Of a DNA stretch of 64,000 bases, positions 9,439 through 21,590 are shown one piece after another; the first letter of the stretch is position 1, and each line of letters opens with the position of its first letter. The notes under the pieces were generated by a model. That model saw only the letters and a list, made by a program, of their open reading frames with translations, had not been told where the DNA came from and did no database searches. Origin of the DNA: Ralstonia pickettii (GTDB taxonomy: Bacteria > Pseudomonadota > Gammaproteobacteria > Burkholderiales > Burkholderiaceae); the NCBI RefSeq assembly GCF_016466415.2, contig NZ_CP066771.1:2108001-2172000 (forward strand). Direction: 5' to 3'. The position numbers and the translations under genes were made by a program.

Positions 9439-10281
9439 TCAGGTTCCCTGCTCTCGCAGCTCTGCAAGCCCGACGTCTGCACGGATGATGTCGGTATTGC
9501 GCCGAGCCATCATGCGTTGATAGTTGGGGCTTTCCTGCTCCCGCGATTGCTCGCGATGCCATAGGTGGAAGACTTCGGTCGCGCAAAAGCCGCGCTTGCG
9601 CCGCACGCCGGCGTTATAAAGGCGAACCGCCAGATCGGCGTCTTCATGGCCCCATCCGACGAAGCTCTGATCGAAACCGTTCACGCGCTCGAAATCGCTG
9701 CGCCACACGCCAAGGTTGCAGCTCTTGATGCCGCGCAGACTGGTGTCCTTGAAGGTACGCGGCATCGGCAAACCCGGCACCAATAGCGGCAGGAACTTGT
9801 TGATGCGGCCCGCGCGCCGGGCAGCAAACCAATACGCGCGATCCTTCAGGTGAATGTCGATCTGCTGGGTGACAACCTCGCGCGTCATTGCCTCATTCAG
9901 CAGGATGCGACTACCGGACAGCAGGCGCCCCCGCTCGGCCAACGCGCGGTGACGCGCCACAAAATCCGGACGCGGCACGCAATCGCCATCGAGAAAAACG
10001 AGGTAGTCGGCGTCCGTCGCCAGCACGCCGCGGTTGCGGATCTCACCAGCACGAAATCCGTCGTCGGGATGCCAGACATGGCGCAGCGGATACGGCGCGA
10101 TCTTGGCGGCGGCTTCGACCGCCACGCGTGTGTCATCGCGCGAACCGTCGTCGGCGACGATGACGTCGAATGCGCGATCGGTCTGTGCGCCACAGCCGGT
10201 CAGTACGCGAACCAGCGCGTCCGGGCGGTTATACGTCGTAACGATGAGGGCGATGCGACGCGGCGGCTCAGCGCTTGCCAT
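9439..10281 (-). CDS. Glycosyltransferase family 2 with galactosyltransferase-type C-terminal region
   Basis: A GT-A fold glycosyltransferase of 280 residues. The N-terminal half shows ALIVTTYNRPDALVRVL, VADDGSRDDT and the metal-binding DGD in VFLDGDCVPRPDF. The C-terminal half has SFVGWGHEDADLAVRLYNAG, which resembles the C-terminal domain seen in galactosyltransferases and chondroitin-polymerase-type enzymes. Its start overlaps the end of the preceding WaaE-like gene by 14 bases, so it is the last gene of a four-gene LPS operon (GT4, O-antigen ligase, WaaE-like, this one). Donor sugar unknown. Confidence 0.85.
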   Translation of the reverse strand: MASAEPPRRIALIVTTYNRPDALVRVLTGCGAQTDRAFDVIVADDGSRDDTRVAVEAAAKIAPYPLRHVWHPDDGFRAGEIRNRGVLATDADYLVFLDGDCVPRPDFVARHRALAERGRLLSGSRILLNEAMTREVVTQQIDIHLKDRAYWFAARRAGRINKFLPLLVPGLPMPRTFKDTSLRGIKSCNLGVWRSDFERVNGFDQSFVGWGHEDADLAVRLYNAGVRRKRGFCATEVFHLWHREQSREQESPNYQRMMARRNTDIIRADVGLAELREQGT

Positions 10282-11041
10282 GACGATGCAGCATCATCAG
10301 CTTGACGTAGCGGTAATACGTGCCCTCAGCGTTCGACACGGCCAGCATGAAGCCCTCCGCCCCATCGAGGAAACCCCGCTGGATGATGTACGTACGGATG
10401 AACGCCCACAGCCCGTGGCCGATGGCACTGCCCAAGGACGCGCGCTTGCCCTTGGCATAAGCCGCAGCGGCACCGGCGGTCGAATAATCGTTGGCCTTGT
10501 CGAGTGCAGCCTTCAGGTCAGGAATCGAATAATGGATGATCGGGGCGCGGAAATCGCCCACCGTACCCTCGAAGACCAGGTGCGAGTGCACCGGCGCATC
10601 GAAGAACGTCACCTGCTCGCGCTTGAAGAAGCGACGAATGCGGTCCGGCCACCAGCCCGAATGCTTCATGAAGCGGCCACAAAAACTCGAGCTGCGCGGC
10701 ATGGAGTAGACAGTGTGCGGGCTGCCCGATTCCAGTACGGCGATCATCTCGGCCCGCAATTCGGGGCTGATGCGCTCGTCGGCGTCCAGCGAAAGCACCC
10801 AGTCGGTGCGCGCCTCGCGCAAGGCGCGGTTGGACTGCTCGCCGTAGCCGGGCCAGTCCGTCTCGAACACGCGCGCACCGAGCTGGCGACAGATGTCCTG
10901 CGTGCCGTCCGTGCTGCCCGAGTCGAAGACGATGACGTCGTCCGCCCAGTCGCGCACCGAGCGGATGCAGTCGCCGATATCGGCGGCTTCGTTCTTGGCG
11001 ACGATGATGACGGCGAGCGTAGCTCGATTGGATGCAGGCAT
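10268..11041 (-). CDS. Glycosyltransferase family 2, LPS core WaaE/KdtX-like
   Basis: A GT2 enzyme of 257 residues starting LAVIIVAKNEAADIGDCI, followed by VFDSGSTDGTQDI and the catalytic/metal site WVLSLDADERISPEL. The short GT-A domain plus a C-terminal helical part containing HSHLVFEG and GHGLWAFIRTYIIQRGFLDG matches the WaaE/KdtX family, which adds glucose to heptose I of the LPS inner core in several Gram-negatives. It sits 12 bases downstream of the O-antigen ligase gene and overlaps the next GT2 gene. WaaE-type function is a family inference; the actual core sugar here is not determined. Confidence 0.85.
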   Translation of the reverse strand: MPASNRATLAVIIVAKNEAADIGDCIRSVRDWADDVIVFDSGSTDGTQDICRQLGARVFETDWPGYGEQSNRALREARTDWVLSLDADERISPELRAEMIAVLESGSPHTVYSMPRSSSFCGRFMKHSGWWPDRIRRFFKREQVTFFDAPVHSHLVFEGTVGDFRAPIIHYSIPDLKAALDKANDYSTAGAAAAYAKGKRASLGSAIGHGLWAFIRTYIIQRGFLDGAEGFMLAVSNAEGTYYRYVKLMMLHRHGKR

Positions 11042-11053
11042 GCGAAAACAGTC

Positions 11054-12334
11054 TTAGAAAACGGGAGCGGCGCCAAGCTGCTGCCGGCGCCGGTGAATAT
11101 GCGCGGTGAATATCGCTACCATCACGCTGTAGAACACGACCGTCTGGGCGATGATCAGCATCACTTCGGTCAACCCAAACAGTAGAAAGCCGACACAGAG
11201 CGTGAGACCCATCGCGCCCGTCGTCCGCAAAGCGCGGTCGTCGCACAGCGCGGCGCGCAGAAAGTACGCGGCGGGCACCAGGTACAACGCCAGCAATGCG
11301 CCGATGCCCAGCACGCCAAGCGTGGCGCCATTGTATAGAAACTCATTGTGGGCATGCTCGAAGGCCGTCGCTTCCTGCGTGATCAGGCCTTCGGCGTGAA
11401 TCGCCTTGAGAGTGGGCCCGAATTGGCCTCGCCCCACCCCGGCTAATGGGTGGCGCGTCAACATCAGCGTGGCGGCTTTCCACAACTGGAAACGGATGCC
11501 AACCGACGTGTTGGTCTGGCCAGCCTGATAGGCGTGGATGTCTTCCATGGCCTGGTCAAAGCGGGTACGGACCGCACTGGACGATACGCATACGGCAGTC
11601 AGGAACACAAAGAACAACAATAAGGCCGTCAATCGTTTCTTCCAGCTCACATGCCGCAGCGTCGCCACGGCGATCAACAGTAGTACGGGGATTGCAATCC
11701 ATCCGCCCCGCGCCTGCGACAGGTACGATGCATAGAGCCCGGCACAGCCAGCTAACAGACGCAGCCCAATCAGGGCCCAGCCGTCATCTTCCGTCCAACC
11801 AATTGACATGAGGGCGAACAACGCCATCAGAAGCGAAAGGTTGCCAAACGGAATGGCATTGGAGAACGCCCCGACCATGCCAACTCGGCCCGCCCGCAAT
11901 TCGAGATAAGCCCACACAGCTGAGGCAAGCGCGCCCGCAACGCAGCCCCACTGCACGCTCTCCAGCTGTGTAGGCCGCAATTGCAACAGCGCAAACAGCG
12001 CCAGCCCGAACAGCCAGAGCCGGCCATAGGCAAATGGCACACTGCGCGGTGCGGCAGGGTTCAACTGGGCACTGATCAGCATCGCCGTCGGCATGGCGGC
12101 CATGGCGAGAATCAGCCAGCGGTGTTCATGCCACATCGCTCGCAGTCGATTCATGGCATCCGCAGGGGAGGCCAGCATCGACCACAACGCAGCAACCAGC
12201 AGCAGCAAGAAGGAAAGGAACGCTGCGCCGCGCACCGACAGCATGAAGGCCGGCAGGATGGCGATTCCAAACACGGCCAGCGCCGCCGGCGCGCTGGATA
12301 TCAGTGTCCGGCCACGTTGCATCAAGCCGCTCAT
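11054..12334 (-). CDS. waaL: O-antigen ligase (WaaL/Wzy_C family membrane protein)
   Basis: Polytopic inner-membrane protein of 426 residues with about a dozen hydrophobic segments and one large periplasmic loop. The loop and its flanks carry SYLSQARGGWIAI (the arginine conserved in ligases) and FEHAHNEFLYNGATLG (the HN motif conserved in Wzy_C proteins). WaaL joins undecaprenyl-linked O-antigen to lipid A-core in the periplasm. The gene starts four bases inside the end of the upstream GT4 gene and precedes two GT2 genes, which supports ligase over Wzy polymerase, although the two families cannot be fully separated by eye. Confidence 0.82.
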   Translation of the reverse strand: MSGLMQRGRTLISSAPAALAVFGIAILPAFMLSVRGAAFLSFLLLLVAALWSMLASPADAMNRLRAMWHEHRWLILAMAAMPTAMLISAQLNPAAPRSVPFAYGRLWLFGLALFALLQLRPTQLESVQWGCVAGALASAVWAYLELRAGRVGMVGAFSNAIPFGNLSLLMALFALMSIGWTEDDGWALIGLRLLAGCAGLYASYLSQARGGWIAIPVLLLIAVATLRHVSWKKRLTALLLFFVFLTAVCVSSSAVRTRFDQAMEDIHAYQAGQTNTSVGIRFQLWKAATLMLTRHPLAGVGRGQFGPTLKAIHAEGLITQEATAFEHAHNEFLYNGATLGVLGIGALLALYLVPAAYFLRAALCDDRALRTTGAMGLTLCVGFLLFGLTEVMLIIAQTVVFYSVMVAIFTAHIHRRRQQLGAAPVF

Positions 12335-13398
12335 CGCAATGTCCCCGCGCCAGGTGCAAGCGCCAGCAGGGCATCGATGTGCGCAGCGATGCTCGGGTCA
12401 TAGCGCAGGTGCTCACGCGGATTCGCCAAGCGCGCCTGCCCAGCCAGCGCACGGGCAACAGCTGCCTCAATCGTGCGCGCCAGCGTGGCTGGATCATCCA
12501 GGTCGAAGGTGGGTGCTCCTTCGACCGAGATCACCTCGGTGCAAGCGATATTGGCTGCCAGTACGGCAGGCGTGCCGCACAGCACGGACTCCACCCCAAT
12601 CAGCCCGAACGGCTCGTAGTGCGAAGCGAGGATCGTGTAGTCCGCTGCGCGGTAGACGTTCTCGATGTCCTTGCGATATCCCAGGTAGCGGATGTTGGGC
12701 GAGGACGAGGACACCGGGCGCCCGATGACCACCAGTTGCACTGGCAGATCCGTCTTGGAGAAGAAAGCCTCCAGCAGCGGATAGCCCTTGCGCTTGTGGC
12801 TCGACGACGGGAACAAAAACGTGACCCGATCCTTCGCGAAGCCAAGCTCATCGCGCAGGCGCTGGCGCTCTGCGTCATCCACCGGCGAGAACTTCGTCTC
12901 ACTCACCGGGGGGTACACCGTCTTTACCTTGGCAGCAGGAATGTCGTAATAATCGAGCACCTCCTGCGCCATCAGCCGCGAGTGCGCCACGACAACGTGC
13001 GAGCGCACATAGTCTCTGCGCTCCAGGGCGATCTGCTGGCGATCCCAAAACGCGGCCTCTTTCGAAAAGCTCTTCAGATAGCCGACGTGCGTACCGCCGC
13101 AAATCGCAATATCCGAAGCGCCTGTGCGGTTGCAGCCGATCATCAGATCGATGTGCTCGCGCTTGGCCAGATGGCGCACGAGCCAGCCGAACGCGTGGTC
13201 ATTCAATTTGCCGGGCAGCTTGCGCGTTGGCAATGCAACAGCCTTGACCTGGCGATATTCAGGAAGCGCCTTGTCCACCATCTTGGCGAAGAACACGGGA
13301 CGGATGGCGCGCTCATGCAAGCCGCGCACCAAGTCCATCGCGTAGCGCTCGCTGCCACCGCTGTAGCCCAGCGCGTTGCACGAGATTCCGACGTTCAT
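12331..13398 (-). CDS. Glycosyltransferase family 4 (WaaG-like LPS core transferase)
   Basis: A GT-B fold glycosyltransferase of about 355 residues. The N-terminal acceptor domain begins MNVGISCNALGYSGGSERY with the usual glycine-rich loop. The C-terminal nucleotide-sugar domain contains FLFPSSSHKRKGYPLL and HYEPFGLIGVESVLCGTPAV, the E-x7-E motif of family GT4. I start at the ATG at 13398, directly before the first beta strand; an ATG six codons upstream (13416) is possible. It is the first gene of the LPS operon, 83 bases downstream of dnaE on the same strand, so read-through from dnaE is likely. A WaaG-like role is plausible but not proven. Confidence 0.83.
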   Translation of the reverse strand: MNVGISCNALGYSGGSERYAMDLVRGLHERAIRPVFFAKMVDKALPEYRQVKAVALPTRKLPGKLNDHAFGWLVRHLAKREHIDLMIGCNRTGASDIAICGGTHVGYLKSFSKEAAFWDRQQIALERRDYVRSHVVVAHSRLMAQEVLDYYDIPAAKVKTVYPPVSETKFSPVDDAERQRLRDELGFAKDRVTFLFPSSSHKRKGYPLLEAFFSKTDLPVQLVVIGRPVSSSSPNIRYLGYRKDIENVYRAADYTILASHYEPFGLIGVESVLCGTPAVLAANIACTEVISVEGAPTFDLDDPATLARTIEAAVARALAGQARLANPREHLRYDPSIAAHIDALLALAPGAGTLR

Positions 13399-13481
13399 GG
13401 ATGCTTTAGTAATCATCGTATTGAGACCGCAGTCGTGCCGAGCCTACGCCCGGCGATGGCGCCCCCCGCGCCATCTTCGAA

Positions 13482-17000
<3,519 letters not shown>

Positions 17001-17089
17001 CCGCGTATTGTAACGGGTGACACCTTCCGCAAAGCATTCCGGGCGTGCCCGATTGACCCGGAGCAACCCCGCACGGCTGCGCGGGCGGC

Positions 17090-17095
17090 TATAAT
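17090..17095 (+). promoter_or_regulatory. -10 box TATAAT upstream of trhO
   Basis: A perfect TATAAT lies 55 bases before the trhO start in the dnaE-trhO spacer. A TTGACC occurs upstream (17053-17058) but at 31 bases, too far to be its -35, so the partner element is not clear. Transcription would begin near 17102. Confidence 0.45.
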
Positions 17096-17150
17096 TTCGG
17101 CTTACGAATCAACGGGTTACCCAAGGCGCCAGAAAATGGCGCGGCAGCAC

Positions 17151-17999
17151 ATGCAGATGGTCAATATTTCCGCTTACAAATTCGTCACCCTCGATGACCG
17201 CGAAACCCTGCGCCCCGCTCTGCTGGCCGAGTGCCAGGCGCGCGAGCTGAAGGGCACCGTGCTGCTGGCGCCCGAGGGCATCAACATCTTCCTGGCCGGC
17301 TCGCGCGAGGGCATTGACGGTATCGTTGGCTGGCTGCGTGCCGACCCGCGTTTTGCCGACCTGGCACCGAAAGAAAGCCTGTCCGACCACCAGCCGTTCC
17401 GCCGCCTGCTGGTGCGCATGAAGAAAGAAATCATCACCATGCGCCACCCGCTGATCCGCCCGGAAGAGGGGCGCGCGCCGTCGGTCGCGCCGCCGGACCT
17501 CAAGCGCTGGCTCGATCAGGGCCACGACGACGAGGGCCGCCAGGTGGTGATGCTGGACACGCGCAACGACTATGAAGTCGCCGTGGGCACGTTCAAGAAC
17601 GTCGTCGAATATAACCTCAAGAAGTTCACTGAGTTTCCGCCCGCCATTGCCGCGCACAAGGACGACTTTGCCGGCAAGACCGTCGTGTCGTTCTGCACCG
17701 GCGGCATCCGCTGCGAAAAGGCGGCGATCCACATGCAGGAGATCGGCATCGAGCGCGTCTATCAGCTCGAAGGCGGCATCCTGAAGTATTTCGAGGAAGT
17801 CGGAGGCGCGCATTACGACGGCGATTGCTTCGTGTTCGACCACCGCACAGCGCTCAACGCCGAACTGCTGCCGGCGGGACCAAAGCAATGCTTCGCCTGC
17901 CGCGCCGTGGTGACGCCGGAAGAGCAGCAATCCGCCGATTACATTCCCGGCCAACGCTGCCCCCACTGCGCAGGCAACCAAACCCGCGCCGCCGCATGA
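17151..17999 (+). CDS. trhO: tRNA uridine(34) hydroxylase TrhO (YceA, rhodanese-domain protein)
   Basis: Protein of 282 residues catalysing oxygen-dependent 5-hydroxylation of uridine-34 in certain tRNAs. The N-terminal domain has [13 protein letters not shown] and [16 protein letters not shown], the latter being the family hallmark. The rhodanese domain follows ([15 protein letters not shown]) with active cysteine loop [12 protein letters not shown], and the C-terminal region has paired cysteines (CFACRAV, CPHC). The start at 17151 (MQMVNISAY) matches the usual family N-terminus; in-frame ATGs at 17136 and 17157 are alternatives. It is divergent from dnaE and overlaps the start of a small lipoprotein gene by four bases. 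Confidence 0.9.
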   Translation: MQMVNISAYKFVTLDDRETLRPALLAECQARELKGTVLLAPEGINIFLAGSREGIDGIVGWLRADPRFADLAPKESLSDHQPFRRLLVRMKKEIITMRHPLIRPEEGRAPSVAPPDLKRWLDQGHDDEGRQVVMLDTRNDYEVAVGTFKNVVEYNLKKFTEFPPAIAAHKDDFAGKTVVSFCTGGIRCEKAAIHMQEIGIERVYQLEGGILKYFEEVGGAHYDGDCFVFDHRTALNAELLPAGPKQCFACRAVVTPEEQQSADYIPGQRCPHCAGNQTRAAA

Positions 18000-18121
18000 A
18001 GCGCCTCGCCGCCCGCCTCCTCGTCACCGCGCTGTGCCTTGCGGCATTGGGCGGTTGCGCGGCGAGTTGCGAGGGCGGGTCGAACCGTGGCGTCTTCTGC
18101 GGAGCGGGCACGCGATTCTGA
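17996..18121 (+). CDS. Small predicted lipoprotein (41 aa), translationally coupled to trhO
   Basis: A 41-residue reading frame whose ATG overlaps the trhO stop (ATGA). The product starts [20 protein letters not shown] followed by a cysteine: two basic residues, a hydrophobic core and the lipobox LGGC. The mature part, of only about 20 residues, is rich in Cys and Gly (two further cysteines after CAASC) and ends ahead of a strong terminator. The lipoprotein signal plus coupling makes it a real gene candidate. I do not recognise the family; small Cys-containing entericidin-like or orphan lipoproteins are possibilities. Confidence 0.6.
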   Translation: MKRLAARLLVTALCLAALGGCAASCEGGSNRGVFCGAGTRF

Positions 18122-18142
18122 CCCTTCGTCGTACGCCCGAAA

Positions 18143-18170
18143 AAAAAACGCCGGCACGCCGGCGTTTTTC
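18143..18170. terminator. Bidirectional rho-independent terminator after trhO/lipoprotein
   Basis: A near-perfect palindrome, AAAAACGCCGGC against GCCGGCGTTTTT with a two-base centre, flanked by an A run on the left and a T run on the right. It can end transcription of the plus-strand trhO-lipoprotein unit and of the minus-strand oxidoreductase gene whose stop is 16 bases away. Confidence 0.88.
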
Positions 18171-18185
18171 TTTGAGCAATCCGTT

Positions 18186-18758
18186 TTACTGTCGGCCGCG
18201 CACGAACTGGTTCGTGATGGCGACAATGCGCTCACCGAACAGCTTGGCGGTTTCCAGGTCACCCGGCAGCGGACCTTCTTCAGGGCTCGCATCCGACGGC
18301 GATTGCGCCAGCGCGCCGCCAAAGCCAGCGAGATAGTTCACGTCGTTGCGCGTGGCGGCTTTGCTGTTAGCCGGCATCATGCCTGTGCCGACCCAGATCA
18401 TTCCGTGCTGCTGCGACAGCGTCCACAGGTACTGGATCGACGCATACTTGTCGCCGTTCATCGATGCGGAGTTCGTGAACCCGGCGGCGATCTTGTCCTT
18501 CCACGCGCCGGTAAACCACGCCTTGGACGATGCATCGGCAAATTTCTTGAAGTCGCCCGAAACACCGCCCATGTAGGTCGGGGCGCCAAAAACGATCGTG
18601 TCGACGCCGGCCAGCAGCGCCCAGGTGTCATCGTTGACGTCAGTGACCGAGATCAGGTGCGCTTCGGCGCCGGCACCTTGAATGCCAGCAAAGACGGCCT
18701 CTGCCTGCTTCTTCGTGTGGCCATAACCGCTGTGATAAACGACTGCAACTCGTGCCAT
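18186..18758 (-). CDS. Flavodoxin-fold NAD(P)H:quinone oxidoreductase family protein (WrbA-like)
   Basis: FMN-dependent oxidoreductase of 190 residues. The N-terminus VAVVYHSGYGHTKKQAEAV is a flavodoxin phosphate-binding loop, followed by VFGAPTYMGGVSGDFKKF (the WrbA-like isoalloxazine loop) and the ASMNGDKYAS segment. WrbA-type enzymes reduce quinones by two electrons and protect against redox cycling. The order beside pirin and a LysR regulator suggests a quinone or flavonoid detoxification neighbourhood, but the 78-base gap to pirin leaves open whether they share a transcript. Confidence 0.85.
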   Translation of the reverse strand: MARVAVVYHSGYGHTKKQAEAVFAGIQGAGAEAHLISVTDVNDDTWALLAGVDTIVFGAPTYMGGVSGDFKKFADASSKAWFTGAWKDKIAAGFTNSASMNGDKYASIQYLWTLSQQHGMIWVGTGMMPANSKAATRNDVNYLAGFGGALAQSPSDASPEEGPLPGDLETAKLFGERIVAITNQFVRGRQ

Positions 18759-18836
18759 GGGAATCCTCTTGGGTTTAGGGAACGGCTGGGAACAACGGAA
18801 AAAGAAAAATGGCGCACAAAGCGTGCGCCACCAACA

Positions 18837-19535
18837 TTACGGCAGATCGAACACCAGCACTTCGCTGTCTTCGCCACCGGAAAGCGTCACCTTCTCTTCT
18901 TGCGTCAGCTTGGCCGCATCGCCGCCAACCAGCGTGCGACCGTTGATGCTCACCTTGCCGCGCACGACGTGCACATAAGCGCGGCGGCCTGCAGCGATGG
19001 GCAGGGACGCAGTTTCCGCGCCGTCGAACTTGCCGGCGTAGAGCGACATATCCTGGTGCACCTTCACCGATCCATCGCGGCCATCGGCGCTGGCGATCAA
19101 GGCCAGCTTGCCCCGCTTGGCCGCCTCGTCGAAATGACGCTCTTCATAGCCCGGCGTCAGGTTCAACTGCGCCGGGAGGACCCAGATCTGCAGAAAATGC
19201 GTGGTCTGGTCTTGTGCGTGGTTGAACTCGGAGTGACGCACGCCTGTCCCAGCCGTCATGCGCTGCACGTCGCCCCGGCGCAGCACGCTGCCGTTGCCCA
19301 TGCTGTCCTTGTGCGCCAGCTCGCCGTCCAGCACGTAGCTGATGATTTCCATGTCGCGGTGGCCGTGGGTGCCAAAGCCCATGCCGGCGGCGACGCGGTC
19401 TTCATTGATGACACGCAGCGGCCCGAATTGAACGTGCTGCGGGTCCATGTAATCGGCAAACGAGAAGCTGTGATACGACTTCAGCCAGCCGTGGTCTGCG
19501 TAACCGCGATCTTGAGAGGGGCGGATTTCAATCAT
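18837..19535 (-). CDS. Pirin family protein (YhhW-like bicupin)
   Basis: Cupin protein of about 232 residues. The start MIEIRPSQDRGYADHGWLK is typical of bacterial pirins, and the metal site histidines and glutamate lie in GFGTHGHRDMEIISYV and GVRHSEFNH. YhhW-type members are metal-dependent quercetin 2,3-dioxygenases; others act as transcription cofactors. The ATG at 19535 is preceded by AGGAG ten bases upstream; an in-frame ATG at 19556 lacks such support. It is divergent from a LysR gene, with an inverted repeat in the spacer that the regulator may bind. Confidence 0.88.
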   Translation of the reverse strand: MIEIRPSQDRGYADHGWLKSYHSFSFADYMDPQHVQFGPLRVINEDRVAAGMGFGTHGHRDMEIISYVLDGELAHKDSMGNGSVLRRGDVQRMTAGTGVRHSEFNHAQDQTTHFLQIWVLPAQLNLTPGYEERHFDEAAKRGKLALIASADGRDGSVKVHQDMSLYAGKFDGAETASLPIAAGRRAYVHVVRGKVSINGRTLVGGDAAKLTQEEKVTLSGGEDSEVLVFDLP

Positions 19536-19612
19536 TTTGATGAATCTCCTATCCAAATTACTGCGTTGATGTGTGCATGGTACGCAGATTGGCTATAGTT
19601 GCGCGGTACGGC

Positions 19613-19631
19613 TTTGATTCAATACATCAAA
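19613..19631. promoter_or_regulatory. LysR-type operator palindrome between pirin and LysR genes
   Basis: The spacer contains TTTGAT-N7-ATCAAA, a perfect six-base inverted repeat fitting the T-N11-A pattern of LysR binding sites, 11 bases ahead of the LysR ATG. A TATAGT -10-like box lies just upstream (about 19594-19599). The position over the LysR start region suggests autorepression plus control of pirin. Confidence 0.65.
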
Positions 19632-19641
19632 AATTCTGAAT

Positions 19642-20544
19642 ATGGCGCTATCGCTGGAATCCCTGGAAGTCTTGGACGCAATTGAACGCAAGGGCAGCTT
19701 TGCCGCCGCGGCGCACGAACTGGGCAAAGTGCCGTCGGCGCTGACCTATGTGGTGCGCAAGCTGGAAGATGATCTCGATGTCCTGCTGTTCGACCGACGC
19801 CGCCACCGGGCAGAACTGACGCCCGCAGGCCGTGCGCTGCTCGACGAGGGCCGCCACCTGCTGCAGGCTGCCGATGACCTCGCGCGCCGCGTCAAACGGC
19901 TGGCCACCGGATGGGAAGCAACGTTGACCATCGTAGTCGACGATCTCGTGCACTTTCGCGCACTCATGCCCGTCATCCAGGATTTCTATGCCGAAAACAC
20001 CGCCACGCGCTTGCGCTTCTGCCGTGAGGTCCTGGCCGGCACGTGGGACGCATTGCTGTCGGGCCGCGCAGATCTGCTGATCGGGCCGGCGCAAGTGATG
20101 CAGGTGCAGGGCATTCAGACGCGCACGGTGGGCAACATTCCTTTCGTGTTTGCGGTGGCGGCACATCACCCGCTGGCGCAGCTGGAAGAGCCGTTGCCTG
20201 CAACCGCCATCACGCGACATCGCATCGTTGCGGTGGGCGATACGTCGCGCAATCTGCCTGCACGCACCATCGGCGTGATGGCCGGACAGGACACGCTGGT
20301 GGTGCCATCCATGGCCGACAAGGTGCAGGCACAGATTCGTGGCCTGGGCTGTGGCTGGCTACCGGTCCCGTTGGCTCAACCGTATCTGGATTCTGGGGTG
20401 CTGATCGCCAAGGAAACCTCGGAAGACAAGCGCGCCGGCACGTTTCAGGTGGCCTGGCGCAACAACATGCGCGGCAAGGCACTGCAATGGTGGGTCGACA
20501 AGCTGGAAGACCCGCGCCTGGGGCAGGCCCTGATGATGCAGTAG
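19642..20544 (+). CDS. LysR-family regulator divergent from pirin
   Basis: Transcriptional regulator of 300 residues. The helix-turn-helix reads [20 protein letters not shown] followed by [17 protein letters not shown], and the effector domain follows. This subgroup ([11 protein letters not shown] in the recognition helix) is commonly found next to pirin genes in Burkholderiaceae. It likely controls the divergent pirin gene through the palindrome just upstream of its own start. The ligand is unknown; a redox-active phenolic or quinone is possible from the neighbours. Confidence 0.87.
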   Translation: MALSLESLEVLDAIERKGSFAAAAHELGKVPSALTYVVRKLEDDLDVLLFDRRRHRAELTPAGRALLDEGRHLLQAADDLARRVKRLATGWEATLTIVVDDLVHFRALMPVIQDFYAENTATRLRFCREVLAGTWDALLSGRADLLIGPAQVMQVQGIQTRTVGNIPFVFAVAAHHPLAQLEEPLPATAITRHRIVAVGDTSRNLPARTIGVMAGQDTLVVPSMADKVQAQIRGLGCGWLPVPLAQPYLDSGVLIAKETSEDKRAGTFQVAWRNNMRGKALQWWVDKLEDPRLGQALMMQ

Positions 20545-20606
20545 GCGCCTCAGGCCGCCAAATCGCGCACAATAGCGCAATCGACCTCTGCGCCTGGAGC
20601 GTAGCG

Positions 20607-21542
20607 TTGTCCCAAGCCAATCTCGATTTTTCGGAACCCACCAAGTCGTCGCGCAGCCAATATCGCGGCCGCTTTGCGCCCTCACCCACCGGGCCGTTGC
20701 ATATCGGCTCGCTGGTCACCGCACTGGCAAGCTGGTTGGATGCGCGCGTGCACGGCGGCACGTGGCTCGTGCGCATCGAAGACATCGATTTCCAGCGCAA
20801 TGTGCCCGGCGCCGATCGCGACATCCTCGCTACGTTGGAAGCGCTCGGGCTCATTCCCGACGAAGCCCCGCAGTGGCAGAGCACGCACCTCCCGCGCTTT
20901 GAGCAGGCACTTGCGCAACTGCAGGCCGTTGGCAGCCTCTACCCGTGCGGCTGCACGCGCCGCGAAATCGCGGATTCCGTCACCAGCATCGACGCCAACG
21001 GGCACGTGCGTCACCAGACGCTCATTTATCCCGGCACATGCCGCAACGGGCTGCACGGCCGTCCGCCGCGCGCATGGCGCGTGCGTGTGCCCCATGCCGA
21101 TGCCGCTACGCTCTGCTTCAACGACCGCTGGCAAGGCACGCAATGCCAGAACATGGCTGAAGCTGTCGGCGATTTTGTTCTCAAGCGCGCCGACGGTATG
21201 TGGGCGTACCAGATTGCAGTCGTGGTGGACGATGCCACGCAAGGCATCACGGACGTCGTGCGCGGCGCCGACCTTCTCGACTCGACGCCACGCCAGATTT
21301 ATCTGCAACAGTTGCTCGGTCTGCCCGCGTTGCGCTACCTGCACGTGCCGGTCGTGGTGAACCCCGATGGTGAGAAACTCAGCAAGCAGACCGGCGCGCG
21401 CGCCATCAACCGCAGTCAACCGCTAGCTGCGCTCACCGAAGCGGCGCGGCACCTCGGGCTGGAGATTCGTGCAGGGGATGTGGAAGGGTTCTACCGGGAC
21501 GCCGTCCCGGCGTGGGCCAATCGCCTGGCGCAGCTGGCCTGA
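20607..21542 (+). CDS. gluQ: Glutamyl-Q tRNA(Asp) synthetase
   Basis: Class I synthetase paralogue of 311 residues that lacks the anticodon-binding domain and charges glutamate onto queuosine-34 of tRNA(Asp). The Rossmann core shows [16 protein letters not shown] (HIGH motif as HIGS) and KLSKQ (KMSKS loop). Zinc ligands are visible as [10 protein letters not shown] and YPGTCRNG. The start is a TTG at 20607, chosen because GGAG lies seven bases upstream and the protein then begins just before the conserved core; no suitable ATG exists there. It follows the LysR gene by 62 bases. Confidence 0.9.
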   Translation: MSQANLDFSEPTKSSRSQYRGRFAPSPTGPLHIGSLVTALASWLDARVHGGTWLVRIEDIDFQRNVPGADRDILATLEALGLIPDEAPQWQSTHLPRFEQALAQLQAVGSLYPCGCTRREIADSVTSIDANGHVRHQTLIYPGTCRNGLHGRPPRAWRVRVPHADAATLCFNDRWQGTQCQNMAEAVGDFVLKRADGMWAYQIAVVVDDATQGITDVVRGADLLDSTPRQIYLQQLLGLPALRYLHVPVVVNPDGEKLSKQTGARAINRSQPLAALTEAARHLGLEIRAGDVEGFYRDAVPAWANRLAQLA

Positions 21543-21590
21543 TGCAATTGACCCGGGCGGCAGGAGCGCCGCCGCTTTCCGTCGACTGAC

